Source: Eopsaltria australis (taxonomy: Eukaryota > Chordata > Aves > Passeriformes > Petroicidae). From it: a stretch of 64,000 nt of DNA. Position numbers and translations under genes: made by a program. This document shows positions 26,430 to 39,279 of this stretch, one piece after another. The stretch spans positions 2,170,001 through 2,234,000 of the forward strand of contig JAVTVJ010000220.1 in the NCBI GenBank assembly GCA_034509425.1, read 5' to 3'. The notes beneath the pieces were generated by a model. It was not told the origin of the DNA and did no database searches. It worked only from the letters and a program-made list of their open reading frames with translations. How positions within the stretch are numbered: the stretch's first letter is position 1; the number at the start of each line of letters is the position of its first letter.

Positions 26430-26770
26430 TTTGCAGAACTAGGAATTCATTCAAGCGACTGCTGGTGTTTTCAGGCTCATCTAACGACTTCCAGAGCCTT
26501 AATTTAATTTAATTACCATCCCCTTCTTATCTTAATCATCCTGCCTGTGTTTATAAACAAAACACTGACTCCCTGCCCCACGGCTGCAACCTGAGCGCGG
26601 CACCTCCCATCTGCACAGCTCATTACATTCCTCTCCTGGCCCATCTGCCAGATGTCCGCAAGGAAGCCCGTGCAAGCCGCGACTGGAAAATCGGCTCGGA
26701 GAAGACGCTGCATTAACCACTCGGCTTTCATCCGCCGGCCCAGATTTCCCCGGAACGCCTCCTTTGCTCC
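26430..26770. promoter_or_regulatory. Candidate conserved element with forkhead palindrome
   Basis: A perfect 12-bp palindrome TGTTTATAAACA at 26,548-26,559 is two inverted forkhead cores. It is preceded by an A/T-rich homeodomain stretch (TTAATTTAATTTAATTA, about 26,499-26,515). A CpG-containing block follows, with an AACCACT runt-type core near 26,715. No coding potential is evident. The combination is typical of a developmental enhancer, but conservation is untested. Confidence 0.33.
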
Positions 26771-27391
26771 ATGCCCGGGGTGAGGTATTTGGGTTGAGGT
26801 TACTCAGCCCATTCCCTGCTCTCCTGCTGGGGGTGGTGGTTCCCTCTGCTGCCAGCTCAGCCTCAGCCCTTCGGTTGGGATGTATATTCCAAGCAGACGG
26901 CCTGGCTGGTTGATTTTGGGGAAAACCGGGATGCTGTGAACGGCCAGGGTGGTGTCTGTAAACTCCTGCCCTCTGAATATTCAGCAGGGAACACTCAGGG
27001 ATCCTGGGAGTGCCCTGCTGCTGCCAGCAAGCGAGGTGCCATGGCCAGAGCTGTCACAGTGGTTACACAGTTCCAAAATGAGCCCAGAAGTGAGGAACAG
27101 TCACTCCCTGCTCAAACCCACTGCTCCTGGGAATGCTGGGGGTCCCTGCCACCAGTTTAGAGCATCCTTTTCCTGTGCTGTGGATGTGGGGTGAGCAGTG
27201 GTGCAGCTGACTCTGTCCCTACCCCGTGGACTTCAAGGCCCTGTTTTTGAGGTTCTCCCTGTTGTCTCTAAAGGATGTCTATCCTCAAAATATGTCTCTT
27301 CCCCTCTAGGGAATCCTGATAATCTCAGCCACAGCTGAAGAGAGAGCTGGAACTCTTCCAGTAGAGCTGTTGTTTGGTGTCTCTCATGACG

Positions 27392-27457
27392 TTGATTTTC
27401 AGCCCTTCTAGAGCCCAGATTCCTTTGATTTTCAGTTCTTCAAGAGCCCAGATTCTT
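27392..27457 (+). repeat. 33-bp tandem duplication
   Basis: Two adjacent 33-bp units, 27,392-27,424 and 27,425-27,457, share TTGATTTTCAG and AGAGCCCAGATTC with only a few differences between them. The unit length is divisible by three, so the antisense open frame shows a repeated peptide, but nothing supports coding. It is probably a simple local duplication. Confidence 0.8.
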
Positions 27458-30350
27458 GCCAGTCTGGACAAACATTGCTGAGATAACCCGACTGTTACAA
27501 AGGTGAGGTGAGCTCCTGCTAACCAAAGAGACTCTCGTAAACATTGGAACAAGGGATTTGGCTCGAATCAGGCGTAAAAACAAACTTTGGCTTTGACTTC
27601 AAAAGCCTCAGAGTTTAAAAAGCAGTTATGATGCAACCTCCTTTGTATGCGAGCGGGGATGGCAGTGCCGGGTTCTGCGGGAGGCCGGGATGGGCTGGCT
27701 GGCCCAGGGGGGCATTTGCAGGAAGTGCTGCAAGCCCAGCGTGATTCAGAGGCTGCAGGTCCAGGGGAAAGGGCAGCCCACTCCCAATGTTTGCCTTCTG
27801 CCTCCTCCAATATAAATGGGGCTTCTGAAGGGATGCCCCGGGAGTGGAGGTATGGGGGAGGAAAGAAAATATCTGGCTCTGTTTGCTCTCTTTACTGCAA
27901 TATTTGAGTTGCTCCCTGAAATTTCCTCTGCAGCATCTCCTGGCTGGCTGCAGCGTGGCTGAAGTGCAGTGAGCCCCACCACTCTGCTGAGCTCCATCAC
28001 TCTGCTGACATGTGGTGGGGCTGGGAAGAGCCACCAGCTTCAAGCCCTGTGCTGGGAAGAGCTCTCAACCAAAATGTAAAAATCAGCCCTTTCCCCATTG
28101 CTTGGACTCCTGACAGATTTACATTCACAGGGCAGGCTCTGTGTCTGGCCACAGTTTGTATCTGTTGGCCCAGAATACTTGAAATAATTGGTCCCTTCTT
28201 GCAGAGACAGCAACAGTAACTTTGGGCTGCTTTGTTTTTGTGACCTGCTGCTCTCACAGCACATCCTAGGTCCCAGAAGTCCCTAATTCATTTCCACATT
28301 GGTGGGTCCAGGACAGTCACACATCTCTGGGGCCAAGGGATGCTGACAGCACAGCTACAGCCAGTGTCTGACAATATCTCTCCTAAAGATGTTTGTTCAT
28401 GCCCTGCAATTCAGCCTGCAGCCAGGGGAATGTCCTGGTGTCTGCCATCTCAGGAGCAGAAGACATATTCTGGAAAGGTTTTGGTGTGTTTGGTTGGGTA
28501 AGACCAAGGTGAAGTTTATAAGAAGGTAATTCTTCTGTTAGAAATAAATATGAACCAGGAAGACCAAGCTCCCTGGCAGTGCTTTTCGGGTTTCTGTGCA
28601 GAAGGTCAGGTCACAACATGGATTTAGGGGAAGATTGGTTCAAGTCATTGCAAACAAAGCCTTTCCCAAGAAGTGCAACCTCCACATCACCCTGTGTCCT
28701 TGGATGGACCATCACCCCCATGAGAGGGACAGGTTAAACCACCAGCTCGTGGGAGAGAGCTGGATGGTGAGAGCCCCCACTCCCCTGCAGCAGCCAGGAA
28801 CAGCCACTCCTGCAGGGAGCAGACACAAGGGACCACAAACAGCTTGAAGAGACCACACACAACCATCCTTAGGTCTGACATTGTGCTCCCTGTGTGTTCA
28901 TTGGGGTAAAAGATCAGGAAACCCTCTAATGTGGCCACAGCATTGTCCTGTGCACAAGAGCAGGGGCAGAGCACTCGTAGAGAGCTGTTCCCCCGTGCTG
29001 GCCACTGGCAGGAAGGACACAGGTTTTTCCTATAATAGCTCAGTCATGGGACTAATAAAGGCTCTTTAATCATTGTCCGTCGCTTGGACACACACGCACA
29101 CAAAGGCACACGCAGAGCTGAAGTGCAGAAGGAGTCAGCACCTGGCAAAGTCATTACTGGCCAGTTTAATTTATTTCTAATCTGATGTTAAGGAATAGAA
29201 AAAGTTAAATGCAAACTGCCGCCAAGAGAAGAACTTGGCACACGTTGGAGGGAAGGTTGTGATGGAGGTGTGAGGAGTGGAGAGGGAAACTGAGGCAGGA
29301 GAGGGTGCAAATCACTCCATACCCAGTGGGGTGGCCTAGTGGGGTGCAGTGGGGAGCCCTCACTGTTCTGAGGGTCCTGAGGTGTGTTATGGGGCCGAGG
29401 TGTGGACAGGGTACTGCAGACACCACATCCCTGTGGCTGCTTCTTCTTGCCAGGGGATGGAAATAAATATTTCAATGAAACCAAATTCCTTGCTACAAAC
29501 TGCAGCTGTCCTGGAGCTCTCTGACATGGACCTTCCCAGGTCTGCCTGAGCTGGGCTCACAACTGTCTGGGTTTTACTTAAAACCTGTGCCCAGACTACT
29601 GAGTTTAGGGGAAATTGGAGCTGCCCAGACCCCGACTCCCCAGGCTCCCCACCTCTTTATTTCAGACATCCATCAGTAAGTCTGGCTGCAATAAAACCTT
29701 ATCAACCCATAAAACTCACCCTCCCCAGCACATATTCTGGCAGCAGGGCTGTGATAAGGGGTTCAAACACAGGAAACCGCAGAGGGAGCTCAACAGCAAA
29801 GGCTCTTGAGGGAGGTCCTGCATCAACAATGTCCCGCCTGTGCCCTGAGCCAGGGACGGCGCCCATCCCCGTGGCAGCGTTCTGTGTGTGTCTGTGGGGT
29901 GTGATGGAGATGGAGCAGGGTCTCCTGGTGCTGTCCCATGGGTCACCACCCCTGTTGGAGCTTTTGATCCCACTAGGATTCCATCCAGGGCGTGCTGGGA
30001 CGAGTGCAGCCGGTGGTGACGGCAGCTGCTGAGCCTGGGGTGAACACTGAGGTTACCTGAGGGAATCACATCTGGCAGAGTCCAGTGAAACCTTTCCTCT
30101 TCCTTTCTTTTTTCATTTTATTTCTTCTGGAATAACACATAAAGTTCAGCAAATATTATTCAAATATTTGTGAAGTCAAGGCTGGTATCCTCATGTCTGA
30201 CAGCAGCTTCCTTGTGTCCTTTCTCTGAGCTCGGAAAGATCAACCCATCTGAAAGGAAAATACCTCAGTGACATGTTTGCTTTTTCACAGCTTGTTTTCT
30301 TGCCTGGATAGGAAAGCCTGAGGCCATCAGTGTTTAAATCTGGGTTTAAA

Positions 30351-30379
30351 ACCTGCCAGCCTGTTGTGGGCTGGCAGGT
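30351..30379. other. Perfect 11-bp stem hairpin, 7-nt loop
   Basis: ACCTGCCAGCC (30,351-30,361) and GGCTGGCAGGT (30,369-30,379) are exact reverse complements around a TGTTGTG loop. Pairing does not extend outward, so it is too short for a microRNA precursor. It could be a dimeric protein-binding site (CTGGCAG half-sites) or coincidence. Confidence 0.5.
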
Positions 30380-33300
30380 GGAGGCACAGCCACAGCATGC
30401 AAGAATCCCTCACCCTGAACTCCCAAAAATCCTCTGCAGAAGTTAAAGATTTCATGGCAGTCAGTGCAGGGGGATTGGGTGTTCCAGTCTCCATTTAAAT
30501 TTTGAAGATGTCCTTAGTGTTCATTCCAGCCCAAAGTTATGCCCTTTTGTATTCATTCATTTGATCTTATCCTGTTTTTCCTGTTGGCCCAGGAAACCCT
30601 CTCCTGTCTCAGTCCTGATATTTAGGGATATCATCATCCATCAGTCAGAACTTTTCAATAAATAGTGCTAAAATAAATAACAAAAAATAATACAAAATAA
30701 ACAGAACTTCTCCATCCTGTCTGCATAAGTGACATTTCCAGGCCCTGAATCACTTCTGGGGCACTTTTCCTGGACACTCCCAATGTGCCACCCTCCTCTT
30801 GGCAAGGGGACACCAAGAGCTGGGGACATTGCCCTCCCTGCTCTCACCCCATTGTCACAGCCACAGGAAATGTGGCTCTCCATCCTCTCTGCCAAGGACA
30901 GTGGTTGCCCCCACAGCTGATGGGGCACAGAGTTTCTGCAGGTCTTCAAAATCACAAATCTGAGGACTGGCCCCAGGAGCCTGGATTATCCCTGAGGGGC
31001 CACAGAAATGTGTTTAGAGGTTGTCACACTAAAATAAGGCTAAAAGTCATGGTTCTGCCATGGCTTTCATGTATTTTCCTTTCCAAGAGAGAGGTGTTCC
31101 ATCCTATAAATCACACCTTCCCTTTTTGTTCCTAGAATCTCCTTGTGGTTGTACTAAAAGAGGCAGTTCTGGCTTGCACCAATCTGAGTGATCTGGCTTG
31201 TTTTTTAGCAGCTGGCTAAAAGTGTTATCAGAAGGGTTTTATTTTTTCACTTAACAGGTAAAACTGGGGAGGATCAGGAACCAATCACTTTGTAACCCCA
31301 CTGTGAACCCCACACACTTCCCCAGGGCAGCTGCACCTCCCAGCCCTGTTTGTCCTCCCATGGGGTGAGCTGTGATGGGTTTGCATCGTTAGAATTTATC
31401 AATTTATCTGAGCAGCAGACTCTGCTCCAGCTCTATTTGTACCACAGCCTGACTCCAAGTCAAACCACACAACCAAGGCTGTGGCACTGACAAGATCCGC
31501 TTTATCAGTCCAAATCCTAGCCCTGTAGAAATGAAGAAGTTAGCAGAGGTCTATTTTCATCATTTTCTGGGATTGGCATCAGCTACACCCCTCCTTTAAT
31601 TAACTACATGTTGCTTTGTATTCAGAGCCATCTCAGTATTTCAGCAGTGATGGATGCCAAGCTGGCAGCCTCCAAATAACCCAAGGGGCCTCATTGCCCT
31701 TTACTAAATACTGGCTTCTTTCTAGAGCTCCTCCCACAGCCTGAATATAGGAGCAGGGTTTGGGTCTGGGACACCAAAACACCCACGCTGCCCTTCAGAG
31801 CACGGTGCCACATCCCTGTGCTGAGGTGGGCACGGGTGGGTGCTCCTCCAGAGGAGCCAGAGGCACATGTTGGTGTGGAGAGGGTCTCACTGTTCTCTGC
31901 CAACTGTTTTCCTTTGTGAGTGGGGTGAGGATTTGAACTCAGCCTGTCCCAAGTGTTGCTCCCAGGCATTAATCTAACAGGGTGCCTCCGTTTCCATGAC
32001 CCTGTTTCCACCCTCAGCGTTACACTCCACTCCAGCTCCATGAGCTGTTCCAGATGTTTTGGAAAACCCCTTGCAGTTTGGTAAAAGCTCCAGAAAACAA
32101 GATAATTTCTCCCATCAGACAGATCTAAGGGAGGAGGAGGAGGAGTAGCAGAGGATGTGAGGAGCAGTCATGGCTGGATAACATCTCCCCAGGCTATGAT
32201 CCACATCAAGTACAGAACAGGATTGATGAAGTGCTGAGACAGGTCAGAGCTACCACAGCTCTCTCTTGAAGATGGAGGCCAAACCCCTGCAGTCCTTGTC
32301 CTTTTCCTTCAGTGGGAGTTTTGCCCCTGACTGCAGCAGATATTTCCCTCTGAGCCTGCCCCACAGCCCAGAGGGGTTGGAAACCCACCACCAGCCATGG
32401 CAGGGGCAGGGAGGATGGATACAGCACATTCTGGAGCTGCAGCTCTGCCCTCAGGTCCTGAGTGTGCCTTGACTTCTCCTGAGCTGCTACTGAGATGCAG
32501 ATGGGATTCAACCCCAACTCCCAGAGCTGCTCCATGAGCAGGAAGACTGCAGCCAAGGCGTGGGTGGGTCTGGGTGGAGTCTTCTGTGGGTTAAACCCCT
32601 TGCAGGACCCGTGGCATCCCCCCACACTGAGCTCTTCCTGCCAGTTTGTGTCCCTTCCTCTTGCTGAAACCTTGCATTAACAAATGTTTCATTCATAAAG
32701 CATCCCTTCACCTCCCCTGCTGAAATTCTCACGCTCTGCTTAGTTCTATCCATAACTATATAGAATAAAATTATAAACCCAGCACCAGAAATAGAGAGGG
32801 ACTAAATCAACAGCCTGGATTCAGCCTCCACCCAAGCCAGGAGTCGCTGGAAGCTGGACCTGCCTCCAGACTTTGTGGCTGGAGCCCATCTGCAAGTCTA
32901 AAAACCAAATGACATGGCATCTCCTCGCCTTGACCACAGGCTCCCTGGGACAGGGGCTGTCTGTTTGTTTGTCTCAAGAAGAGCAATTTTGCTGTCTGTG
33001 AATGAGGAGCTGGAGTGGGGTCAGGGAGTCTTGCTGCAGGAAGGGGCAGAGAGGAGCAGAGCTCACAAGGGGAAGGTGGGCTTGTTGCTCCTCCTGCTCC
33101 AGAGGAGCCAGCAGCAGCATGGGCAGCAGCAGACATGGCTATAGGGAAGGCCATGATTCCCCCTTTTCATTCCTCAGCACCACTGAGGTTTTGTGAGCCC
33201 CAAAACCTCCAAAAAATGTGGTACCCTTGGCTGCCACCTCCTTGGCTTCCCCCTGGCTCTGGGGAGTGACAGCAAGGCAGCTCCTCCTGGACAGGGCTGG

Positions 33301-34915
33301 GGAAGAGGATAGAGGGGAGCCAGGAAGAGAGAGGAATTTGGGCAAATGCACCTTCCAGGCCCATGGCAGGGCAGGGACTGAGGGGGGTGGTGGGGCTTCT
33401 GGTCCTTTTCAAACAGTCCCACCCTCGCCCTGGGAGCTGAGGAGCTGCCACTCAGCAACTTGAACGTGTGTTTCTTGTTTTGAGCTATCCTGGTCACATC
33501 AGGAAACAAATGCATTTGGTTCCCTAAATGGGAGCAGGTTTTTTGTCACCGTCGTCATTTTTCTAGTTTCGGTCTCTGTTAGCAGCCCTTCCTCTTCCTC
33601 CCCGCTCTCCGAAATAGCAAGAAGCTGCATCCTGCTCCCCAGCTGCCTCTTGTAGGTTGCTGCAACTCCCAGTGCTTCTCCTCAACCACCAGCAGTAAAG
33701 GTCAGAGCCCACATGAAGGGGACCAGTGCTGCAAGCTCAAGGGTTTGTTGATTGGGTGGCCTGAAGCAGATATGTGTGGGGTCTTGCTGGTGCTGATACC
33801 TCTGGATGTGTGCCAGGTCCTGCCAGGCTGAAAATGTCCTTCCCACCACTCACCCCTGTGTCATCCCACCTTCTCCCAGAGGCTGGGATGGGGAGTGGAC
33901 CCTACATCCCTTCTGCTGCTGTCACTGTCCCTCTGATGCAGCAGGGCAGATGATGAGCTGGTGCTTCAGTGCAACAGGACCAAGAGAAGGCAGCAGTGGT
34001 GGTGCAAGGAGTGGGTCAGACACTCAGAGGTGGAGGAAGGACATGCTCTGGATCCCAGAGCTGCAAGCCTCTCAACCCCTAAACCCTTTTCATTGACCAA
34101 ACCCAGAGTTCCTCCCCCACAAATGCCTCCAAACCCCCTCAAAGCTCCCTGGTGGTCTCCTTGGGGTGGAGTTCACACTTCCATCAGCAGCTCCAGGAGC
34201 CCAGTACAATGCCATCTATTGTTCCCCAGCACTGACCACCACAGATCTGCCTGGAGGAAAAACTGCTCCTCCAGGCTGAGGCAGCACCATCTCTGGCACC
34301 CTGATGGATGGTGGCTCTCACACGGAGCTCCCCGGGCTGGCTGCCTGCTGGGAAGGGGCTGTGCTGCCTCTGGCCTTGGCACATCTTCCTCCTGGGTAAG
34401 AATTATTTGCACTTTTCTGTGCCTGGGAAAGGTCACTCAGGGCTGGACTGAGCAACTGTCTGGAGGAGGCTGAAAGGTTTGTGACACTGATGGTCTCATT
34501 GTCTTCTTCTTTTTAGAGTTTTTCTGCCTCCTTTGATGCCAGTCATCATCTGACCCCAAAGTGGACCTCCTCTAGGACCCAGCCTGTGGGACAACTGCTT
34601 TCAGGGGGGATGGGGATATCAAACATAGGCATGGAAATGTTTCTGTGATGTCAGAACCTGGCTATGACTCCTTATGTTAACAAATCTCAATAGAAAACAG
34701 TGAAAAAGCAGGGTTACACAAATTCCAATGTTCCCCAGACCCGAAAAGTCCTCATGAAACCTGCCAACAGCCAGAAGTGCTCCAGCACACGGGAGACACC
34801 TGTGACTGGCTGCTCCCTGAACCCCAGAGCATCCCCAAAACCTCACAGGTTGCCTCCCTCCCTCTTTCCAGCGCTCCAGGCTTCCCTCTCCTCTGCACCT
34901 TCTCCAAACCCACCT

Positions 34916-35140
34916 GCGGGCGCGCGACTGCGGCTCCAGCCCACGCGCTGCTCTCCGGGGCACGAGCTCAGGCTTTGATACGTGGAGCGTGGCCCGCCCG
35001 TGCCATGCTCAGGCCTGTTGCCACGCGGGCTCCCTGGCCAAGGGCCTGGCACGGAGCTTGCAGGGGAGCAGCAGCAGGAGATGGTCGTGCTGGTACTTGT
35101 GCGTGCAGCCGGGCGCAAGAGCGGAGCCCACGGCCAAGCT
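34916..35140. promoter_or_regulatory. CpG-dense patch
   Basis: CpG dinucleotides cluster here against a depleted background, including a GCGGGCGCGCGAC-type segment at the left end. No TATA box or clear splice donor marks a transcript. ORFs through it on either strand match no family I know. It is a small orphan island or regulatory element about 4 kb upstream of the GRIFIN start. Confidence 0.35.
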
Positions 35141-38100
35141 GCAGCCCCTCCAGTGATGTGCCTGCTCCTCCCCCTCTGCTTTGGGGTTAGTAAATCATTC
35201 AACACGGAATAAGAGCTGCTCAAACAGAGGAAGGATGACTCCCAGAGACAAACCTCACCTGGGAAGTTGCTGGGAAGCACTTCTGAATTGGCAAGAGTTA
35301 GCAATGGGGGATGAAGGAGGATTTGACGATGCTGACGCCGCTCCTCAGGAGCCAGGGATTCAACATAAAAGTGAGCAGGGAGAGTTCATACATAACCTCC
35401 CTCCCCCTGAGGATCTGTCATTGCTGTAGCTCTGAGCCAGAGACCACCGTGGAGGGACACACAGTACACCCACAAGCTGACTCTGAGGAGCACGACGGGG
35501 CCGAGTGCCAGCTCTCCTCCTTCTCCATCAATCACCAGGAAGAGGGAGACAAATGTCTCCCTGAGGAGTTTGGAAGGTATCATCGAGGAGCAGAATAAAT
35601 CAGGTCCCTGCATATACAACAGAGCAATTATTTACGGATCAAATATTGGCTCTAGAAACCCCAGGCAATAAACAGCAGCCTGTGCCAGGTTGTGTGTTTA
35701 CCTTCTGCCTGCACCTCACAGAGCAGGAGCGATGGGTGAGCACCAGCACCAGCCATGCCCCAAACCCACCACTCCTTTCCAGTTGGAGTCACTGGTGAGA
35801 GCAAAGGGACCTCCTCTGACATGGTTTTACCACCTTCTCCCTGGGGAATCAAGCAGGACAGGGCAGTCATGGTTCACCAAGCCTTGCAGGGTGACAGTGC
35901 AGCAGGTATGGTTATGGACCTGCTGGGATGTGCTGCTGGCAGGGACGTTGTGTCGTAGCACATGTAGCTCCCACGAGCCAGAGAAGGAGGGGTAGGTTCA
36001 ACCTGATCTCAGCCACTCTCTGCCTCAAGGCTTTCACCTCTGGAAGGCCCTGGTTCAGTCTCTGGCTGAGCCTGGCCATCCCCTGACAGGAGCAGCAGCA
36101 AGGTGGCAGCAGGCAATGCCTGGTGGGATGCCCATATAAGAGCAAACTCGAGCTCCCGATCATAAACGAAACCCTCCTCTTTCATTTACTCATCTGACCT
36201 GGCGGTGCTGGGACTGATAATGCTGGTTTCCTTTTAAGCAGAGGCCAGTCATAAATAAAATAAACCAGGCATGCTTTGTGTTTCCACTCCCTTGCCTTTC
36301 ATCCCCGCTCCTCAAAGCCGCGGAAGGGAAGTCCTGAGCGGGGAGCGGGAGCTGTGCCGGGGACAGCAGCGGCTCCAGGCTTGGCCTCAGTTGCACTTGT
36401 GAGGGTTCATGGCCCTGTCGAGGGGTGGGATCACCTCCCCTTTCCACCAGTGTGAGGAAAGAGCAATGAGAGGCAGAGACCTCATTTGCAGTGAGTCGCA
36501 TTCACAGCACTGTCCAGGACAGAACCAGGCTCCTTTTCTTACCAGCCACAAGAGTAACAGCAGAATTCCATCCCCAACAGCTACCCAGACAGCTGCTGGG
36601 GGGGACACCATGCCCTTCCTTCCCCAGCACCAGTGCCTAACTGTGAGGATGATGGGACATGCTAACAGGAGGCCAAAGAATGGAAACTCTGACAATCACA
36701 TCGTTCCCAGAAGCTGCCGGGGCCGAGGCTGCTCTCGTTAGCAGGGCTGACACTGCGGTGAGGGCAGGAGGCTCGGCCAGCAGCCAGCAGTGTGTGCCAG
36801 GGTGTCAGCTTCCCCCTGTTTCTCTTGCCACCTTACAGGGTGTGATGTTTTCCTTCGGTGCTCTCTGATGAGCTGCCTTGGGATGCTTGGGCTGAGCAGC
36901 TGCAAGGGGCTCCTGCCAGAGAGCCTGGAGTCTCCTGACAGCAGGGATGAGAGCTGCAGGCTGCAGCACTGACCCCTGTCCCGCAGCAGCAGCAGGTGTT
37001 ACATCAGACTATTCCAGAGTTGGAGGAGAGTTAGAGTTAGAACCATGTGTGAATCTTGTTATAATTTATCTCGGGGATTTGCCTGCACTCTCCAGCCCTC
37101 TCCTGGCCAGTTCCATAAAGCACAGCAGGGTGAGATTGCAGAAAGGGAGATATCACAGTCTGTGGCACCAAGGTTTAACTCACAAAGGTTTTATAGCCCT
37201 TTTCTCTTCCACACTAAGCCTTGAGGAGCATTCACACCATCCAGCCCTGGCGTGGCACTGATGTGGCCAGTCCCTTGTAGGCAGCAGTGCTGGGCAGAGA
37301 TCCCAAGGAGAACTACAAGGAGCAGGGAGTTATTGCAGAGCCATAGATCTGGGGGAAAGGGAATGGGGGAGAGTCAGCAAAGCAATGTCCCAAACCCTTC
37401 CTGGGGTAACGCATTCCTAAGGCAGCCCAGCTGGAGCACAGGCTGACCCCTGTTTGCACGGGGGAGTTTTAGGAATTCCCTCAAGCAGCTGAAATGGCTG
37501 CAGAGGAGGTATAAATACTGCCAGGCAGCAGATGAGCACGTCTGGAGAAGCCTTGCACAGAGGTGTGCACTGGGGAAATTGTAGCCCCTGATTTGGTCAA
37601 GTCGGAAAAAGCTCCAGAAGATCTGTCTGGATTTGGGGTGACCCAGACTCGCCCTCTGAGGAGGAGCTGAGCCTGCCTGAGCCCAACCTGTCCTGCAGTG
37701 CCCAAGCCTTACCCCACCCACTGATGTCATTAACATAATTATTATAAACTTGGCACACTTATTTAGCTTGCAGACCCCTCCTTTTCCACATGCAGGACAG
37801 CAATTCTGCCTGGTTCTGCCTATCATCACTGTGAGTATCTCAAAAGCAGCCCTTTCTCCCTGCAGTCCCTTGCAGGCAGCAGAAACAAGCAGGGAATTAT
37901 GATTTGAGGGGTGAAAACACAATGTTGGGTGCAGGCCATGAGAAGGGGAAAGATACAGTTGGGGATGTTGGAGACGCTCATGTCCATCATCCTTCAGCAA
38001 CCCAAGGAGTGACGGGTGGGATGTCCTGTCCCTGTCCTTCCAACGCCACCTCAGCACCTCAGCTGCTGGCTCAGGGCTCCCTTGCACGTCCCAATGCTGC

Positions 38101-39070
38101 CATCTGTAGCACAGAGCTCTGTTCCTGCTCCCCAGCGCAGCACCTGGGAGCCGAGCAACGACACCAGAGCTCAGCTTCACAAGGTTTGGTTTTGTGAGAG
38201 TCCTGATGGGCAAATCCTGGCCTGGGACTCGTTTTTTTTCAGCCCCAAGAGAGCCTCTTGGCTTCTATGTCTGCTGAATTGCATTTTTAGTTGTCTGCCA
38301 AGGGCACCAGAGCCTGGGATAGCAGTTATCATTCTGCTTATCTGCCGGAAATAAAACAAACATTAAATAACACCAGCACTGTGGCCTATACACTGAGGGG
38401 TTTTTAGCCACGAAAACCATGGATTCCTGTAGGACCAGCCAAGGACCATCACAGCCTCCCATGCATGCAGGGATGGGGACAGTGCTTCATGTTTTTAAGA
38501 CATTTACACTGTTGAAAGCAGGGAGATGCACAACCATCCCTCCCTTCCCCAGCTCAGCTTCACAGCAGCACATGCTGACTGCCAGTGTAAAAACACCTCA
38601 TCACTGAAATTCATTACAATGCTGCTCATTTCTTGGTGCATTTCCATGTCAGGAAATATTGGACAAAGGCTCAGTCACCCTGCTCCCAAATCCCTGTATT
38701 GTCCCCGGCAGGGAAGGGAAATGCGGAACCGGGGCGTGCTGAGCTCAGCACAGCAGCATCCCGAGCCTCGCCGGCCCCGGGGCGCCGCGACGGGGAAAAA
38801 CCGGCTGTGACAGAGCTGGCATCAGCTCATTTCAGGCCACTGTGACAAAAGCAATCTGCGATGGTCAGGGTGAAGCTGAGCGCCTGTCGGAGGCCCCGTT
38901 CCTCCTCTGCCACCTCCCTTCTCTCTGGACCTTATGGAGGATGTGACTCCTGGTATCTCCCTCAGCATTGGGAGTCCCCATCCTTCCTTCGTGCCTCAAA
39001 CTCATCCGGCCCCTCTGAGTCACACGGTTCCACCACGTCAGAGCCCAGGGCTGCGGGCAGCAGCGGGGCT

Positions 39071-39228
39071 GGATTAGTCCCGCACGCGTGACCGGGCTGA
39101 CCCCGCCGGGCTCAGCGGGATTTGCTGCTCCCCATCCCGGCCGTGCCTGGGGCTCTGACAGGAGCCCTCACCCCGCTGCTGATGCCAATCCTCGCACACG
39201 TGGGATCCCGGCCGGCAGCGTCTATAAA
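39071..39228 (+). promoter_or_regulatory. GRIFIN: GRIFIN core promoter, TATA box at 39,223-39,228
   Basis: TATAAA at 39,223-39,228 lies 52 bp before the GRIFIN ATG, implying a start site near 39,253-39,258 and a 5' leader of only about 25 nt. Upstream are TGCTGA (39,177-39,182), a half-site of the Maf recognition element used by L-Maf at lens crystallin promoters, GGCTGAC (39,095-39,101) with an inverted CTCAGC (39,111-39,116), and a GGATTA bicoid-class core (39,071-39,076). TATA plus Maf-type half-sites would suit a highly expressed lens gene. The TATA box is seen directly; factor binding is inferred. Confidence 0.75.
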
Positions 39229-39279
39229 GACCCCTCTGTCCCGCACCCGGGTGGGGCTGCGGCGCGGGGCCGGAGAGCG

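Larger units (their letters stand above)
14618..39222. other. Long non-coding interval upstream of GRIFIN
   Basis: Nearly 25 kb contains no exon that I can assign. The longest open frames lie on the minus strand (16,617-17,594 and 18,470-19,495). They overlap other long frames on both strands, show no familiar domain, and are judged to be chance. The interval holds scattered AATAAA motifs, CpG-dense patches, one doubtful CR1-like fragment, small hairpins and several motif-dense candidate regulatory stretches listed separately. In birds and mammals such gene deserts often carry distal enhancers. Which gene they would serve cannot be told from this sequence. Confidence 0.55.
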
